DNA from: Actinomycetota bacterium
Lineage (GTDB): Bacteria > Actinomycetota > Thermoleophilia > UBA2241
Reading direction: 5' to 3'
Assembly: GCA_003132645.1 (NCBI GenBank)
Contig: PKYM01000344.1
Coordinates: forward strand, 422 to 7,043
DNA: 6,622 nt
A model generated the notes under the pieces. That model had not been told where the DNA came from and searched no databases. It saw nothing but the letters and a program-made list of their open reading frames with translations. Numbering within the stretch: position 1 is the first letter of the stretch; every line of letters begins with the position of its first letter. The position numbers were made by a program, and so were the translations under genes. Of this stretch, positions 6,039-6,622 are shown piece by piece.

Positions 6039-6044
6039 GGCACG

Positions 6045-6053
6045 ATTCTACCA
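6045..6053 (-). promoter_or_regulatory. Extended -10 of the SDR gene, leaderless
   Basis: On the minus strand TGG-TAGAAT occupies 6053-6045. There is no convincing -35; that region instead holds the -10 of the opposite gene. Counting seven bases from the hexamer end gives a start at 6038, the first base of the GTG start codon. Confidence 0.55.
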
Positions 6054-6065
6054 GCCGGGAGAGAC

Positions 6066-6074
6066 TGGTAGCAT
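6066..6074 (+). promoter_or_regulatory. Extended -10 of the phosphoesterase gene
   Basis: TGG-TAGCAT occupies 6066-6074, again without a clear -35. The predicted start is about 6081, 22 nt before the GTG at 6103 and upstream of AAGGAG at 6091-6096. It mirrors the SDR promoter: ATTCTACCAG (6045-6054) and CTGGTAGCAT (6065-6074) are inverted copies matching at 9 of 10 positions, 10 bp apart. Confidence 0.5.
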
Positions 6075-6102
6075 GGCGGCCGGCCAAGGCAAGGAGCGTG
6101 AT

Positions 6103-6573
6103 GTGGATCCGGTTCGCATAGGCGTCATCTCAGATACCCACGGGCGCTTCGATCCGGCGCTGCCGGAGCTGTTCGCCGGTGTGGCGGGCATCGTGCACGC
6201 CGGCGACGTGGGTAGCCTCGACGTGCTCGTCGCTCTGCGGGCGATCGCCCCCGTGACGGCGGTGCGCGGCAACGTCGATGTCTCGTTCGGCGTGGCAGAC
6301 CTGCCGGCAGAGGCGGTCGTGGCCGTTGAGGGACGCCGTCTGCTGGTGGGCCACGTGCGCGAAGCCCTCCTGCGCCGGCACGAGCCGGCGCGCGAAGGCT
6401 TCGCCTGCGTCGTGACCGGCCACTCGCACCGCTTCGCCGAGATCTGGGAGGACGGCGTCCTGCACCTCAACCCGGGCGCGGCTGGGATCGCCAGATTCGG
6501 CTTGCCGCGCAGCGTCGTCTTGCTCGAAGTGAGCGGCGACGGCATCGCGGTCACGCGCGTCGACATGGAGTGA
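6103..6573 (+). CDS. YfcE/MJ0936-type metallophosphoesterase
   Basis: A 156-aa calcineurin-like phosphoesterase, probably a cytoplasmic phosphodiesterase or phosphatase with two bound metal ions; the natural substrate of this group is usually unknown. Metal ligands are all present: D11 and H13 (SDTHG), D35 (HAGDVGS), N57 (RGNVD), H84 (LLVGH), H107 and H109 (TGHSH), followed by the family's NPG (123-125). In MJ0936 the fifth ligand sits in THGH; here the histidine is kept but the next glycine is valine. Length matches the family (about 155-185 aa). GTG at 6103 is chosen because AAGGAG lies six bases before it. The in-frame ATG at 6073 overlaps the predicted -10 and should not be transcribed. 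The last codon and stop run into a 19-bp tandem repeat, so the extreme C-terminus may vary between strains. It is divergent from the SDR gene. Confidence 0.93.
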   Translation: MDPVRIGVISDTHGRFDPALPELFAGVAGIVHAGDVGSLDVLVALRAIAPVTAVRGNVDVSFGVADLPAEAVVAVEGRRLLVGHVREALLRRHEPAREGFACVVTGHSHRFAEIWEDGVLHLNPGAAGIARFGLPRSVVLLEVSGDGIAVTRVDME

Positions 6574-6622
6574 GTCGCGCCGGACTACGTGAGTCGCGCC
6601 GGACTACGTGAGTCGCGCCGGA
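6570..6622. repeat. 19-bp tandem repeat running off the window end
   Basis: A 19-bp unit beginning GTGAGTCGCGCCGG starts at 6570, 6589 and 6608, with perfect identity in the two full copies and the partial third (15 bases to the window end). Each unit can fold through AGTC and GACT around GCGCCG. The TGA stop of the phosphoesterase gene lies inside the first unit. The true copy number cannot be known from this window. Confidence 0.95.

Noticed and set aside
6073..6105. ATG at 6073 as the phosphoesterase start
   Set aside because: The ATG overlaps the predicted -10 TAGCAT, while GTG at 6103 has AAGGAG six bases before it and gives the usual family N-terminus.

Overview
The window is high-GC bacterial DNA, most likely chromosomal and probably actinobacterial. 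It may be from one of the less-studied high-GC lineages, but no gene here fixes the phylum. The signs are strongly GC-biased third codon positions, frequent GTG starts, a tRNA with an encoded CCA, extended -10 promoters that mostly lack a -35 box, and two genes (nadE and an SDR oxidoreductase) whose transcripts appear to begin at the start codon itself. No phage module, CRISPR array or complete insertion sequence is visible. Both ends are ragged: three 22-bp repeats lie near the left end and a 19-bp tandem repeat runs off the right end.

Left third (1-1837): mostly intergenic, with small features. A degenerate 22-bp tandem repeat (50-115) is followed by two very strong hairpins (147-181 and 192-231). 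The second has a T-rich tail on the minus strand and would end a 46-codon minus-strand gene (248-388) that length-filtered gene finding would miss. Two more strong hairpins (510-539, 551-575) follow. To their right is a possible short minus-strand transcription unit: promoter 762-790, Shine-Dalgarno at 716-720, 38-codon reading frame 590-706. A CAT-anticodon tRNA (958-1036) has its own promoter (908-936) and an unusual six-pair T stem. A 21-bp triplicate repeat (1172-1234) precedes a small four-cysteine protein (1299-1538), then a coding-like stretch with a poor start (about 1545-1740).

Middle (1838-4929): nadE, the glutamine-dependent NAD+ synthetase, runs rightward. A RhlE-type DEAD-box RNA helicase runs leftward toward it. 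The two converge on one hairpin terminator at 3547-3598. The helicase has a promoter about 260 nt upstream, giving a long 5' leader, and its N-terminus carries a tetrapeptide repeat encoded by 12-bp tandem units.

Right (5298-6622): an SDR oxidoreductase (minus) and a YfcE/MJ0936-type metallophosphoesterase (plus) are divergently transcribed from a compact mirrored promoter pair (6045-6074). The main genes are housekeeping functions (NAD synthesis, RNA remodelling, a redox enzyme, phosphodiester or phosphate-ester hydrolysis) in separate transcription units, and no pathway joins them. I do not see a large undescribed multi-gene system. The most notable items are the unannotated small gene at 248-388, the tRNA with an extra T-stem pair, the shared TGn-TAGnnT promoter form with two leaderless genes, and the helicase leader.
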